Assembly: GCA_021545665.1 (NCBI GenBank)
Contig: JAJRTX010000187.1
Location: 1-6,306, forward strand
Length of the DNA stretch: 6,306 bases
Direction of reading: 5' to 3'
Origin: Zetaproteobacteria bacterium
GTDB taxonomy: Bacteria > Pseudomonadota > Zetaproteobacteria > Mariprofundales > Mariprofundaceae
Each line of letters begins with the position of its first letter. Position 1 is the stretch's first letter. A model generated the notes under the pieces. The model ran no database searches. It was not told where the DNA came from and saw nothing but the letters and a program-made list of their open reading frames with translations. This document shows, piece after piece, positions 5,631 through 6,306 of the stretch. A program made the position numbers and the translations under genes.

Positions 5631-6306
5631 ATGCATTTATTCAAGGATCGATTTGCAGGCGCAATACTGGTATTGATATTTTTTATGACGTCGATGCCTG
5701 CTAATTCGGCAGATCTACTGGCGGTATATCAAATGGCGCTGGAAAACGATGATGTTTTGAAGGCTGCACGCAATGAAAATCAGGCGGTTCAGCAGGTCGG
5801 ACGACAGAAAAAAGGCTTGTACTATCCCAGCATCGATTTTGGCTACGATTCAATTCAGACCAACCAGGTTATTAACCGCAGTGAAAACGATGTATTTGGC
5901 AGTGGTGAATCCGATTTTCCTACCGATGTATTATCTCTTTCGTTGAATCAGCCGGTATTCCGGTTGGGCTTCTTTCAACAACGAAAAGTGGCCAAAGCGG
6001 AGATTAGTCAGGCGGATTATCTGCTAACGGCTGCTGAGCAGGAGTTAATGTTGCGCAGTGCGGAAAGTTATTTGCTGACACTGGCGGCGCACGATAATGA
6101 ATATGTGACAAGAACAGAAGGTGAAGTACTTCAGCAGCAGCTAAAGCTAACTGAAAAGCGTCTTGAAGTCGGCATGGCAAACCCGGCTGAAGTGTATGAA
6201 TCACGTGCTCGCGTTGAATTTAATCAGGCGGAACGTATTGCTGCTGAGAATGCCGTTGTCGATCAGGAAGAAGGCATGCGCGTGATTACCGGCGTTGCAG
6301 TCAATA
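5631..6306 (+). CDS. TolC-family outer membrane channel protein, N-terminal part (cut by window edge)
   Basis: The frame is open from 5631 to the window edge (225 complete codons, no stop). It encodes a periplasm-spanning outer membrane channel of the TolC type, used by type I secretion systems and tripartite efflux pumps. Residues 1 to about 27 form a signal peptide: a charged start with K5 and R7, hydrophobic core AGAILVLIFFM, and cleavage near PANSA|D. The mature part begins with the family helix LLAVYQMALENDDVLKAARN, followed by LYYPSIDFGYDS, the strand LSLNQPVFRLGFF, and long coiled helices with QRKVAKAEISQADYLLTAAE, SAESYLLTLAAHD, LTEKRLEVGMANPAEVYESR and a final RVITGV. These match the first half of TolC; about 440-480 residues would be expected in total. 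A clear TGAGGA ribosome site precedes it. It is divergent from the peptide-tailoring genes and may export their product; inner membrane partners would lie beyond the right edge. Confidence 0.85.
   Translation, partial: MHLFKDRFAGAILVLIFFMTSMPANSADLLAVYQMALENDDVLKAARNENQAVQQVGRQKKGLYYPSIDFGYDSIQTNQVINRSENDVFGSGESDFPTDVLSLSLNQPVFRLGFFQQRKVAKAEISQADYLLTAAEQELMLRSAESYLLTLAAHDNEYVTRTEGEVLQQQLKLTEKRLEVGMANPAEVYESRARVEFNQAERIAAENAVVDQEEGMRVITGVAVN

Noticed and set aside
6004..6204. 66-codon - strand ORF opposite the TolC-family gene
   Set aside because: Antisense shadow; the + strand frame has clear TolC homology throughout.

Overview
The window reads as a piece of gammaproteobacterial accessory DNA with a short foreign segment joined at its left end. 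Bases from about 395 to the end have moderate GC (43% in 421-480, counted by hand) and carry proteobacterial-type genes: a TolC-family outer membrane protein and a TPR/GT41 glycosyltransferase. Bases 1 to about 394 are GC-rich (78% in 1-60) and encode the C-terminal part of a sigma-54 factor (RpoN) from another source. The two parts meet inside one open frame, most simply explained by a chimeric contig joined at a short shared stretch. The source species cannot be named from the sequence.

Layout, left to right: (1) 2-394, RpoN fragment on +, truncated at both ends and without the RpoN box. (2) about 374-2119, TPR plus O-GlcNAc-transferase-like (GT41/SPINDLY) protein on +, native N-terminus missing. 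(3) 2116-3576 on -, a UPF0489 (arginase-like) domain followed by TPRs; it meets the GT41 gene tail to tail with overlapping stop codons. (4) 3637-4524 (or 4545) on -, class I SAM methyltransferase. (5) 4514-5320 on -, a 268-residue protein that I read as an ABBA-fold (LynF/TruF/PatF-like) peptide prenyltransferase. (6) 5321-5630, divergent intergenic region with a perfect inverted repeat. (7) 5631 to the right edge on +, TolC-family protein with signal peptide, cut by the window.

Genes 5, 4 and 3 are transcribed in that order on the - strand, with an overlap and then a gap of 60 bases, so they are probably one operon. A prenyltransferase-like protein, a methyltransferase and a protein from the family that contains the peptide arginase OspR suggest a tailoring cassette for a ribosomally made, modified peptide (RiPP) outside cyanobacteria. 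The flanking TolC homologue could export the product, although TolC proteins serve many exporters. No precursor peptide, protease or cyclase is visible, so the pathway assignment is a hypothesis. The GT41 protein may modify a different substrate.
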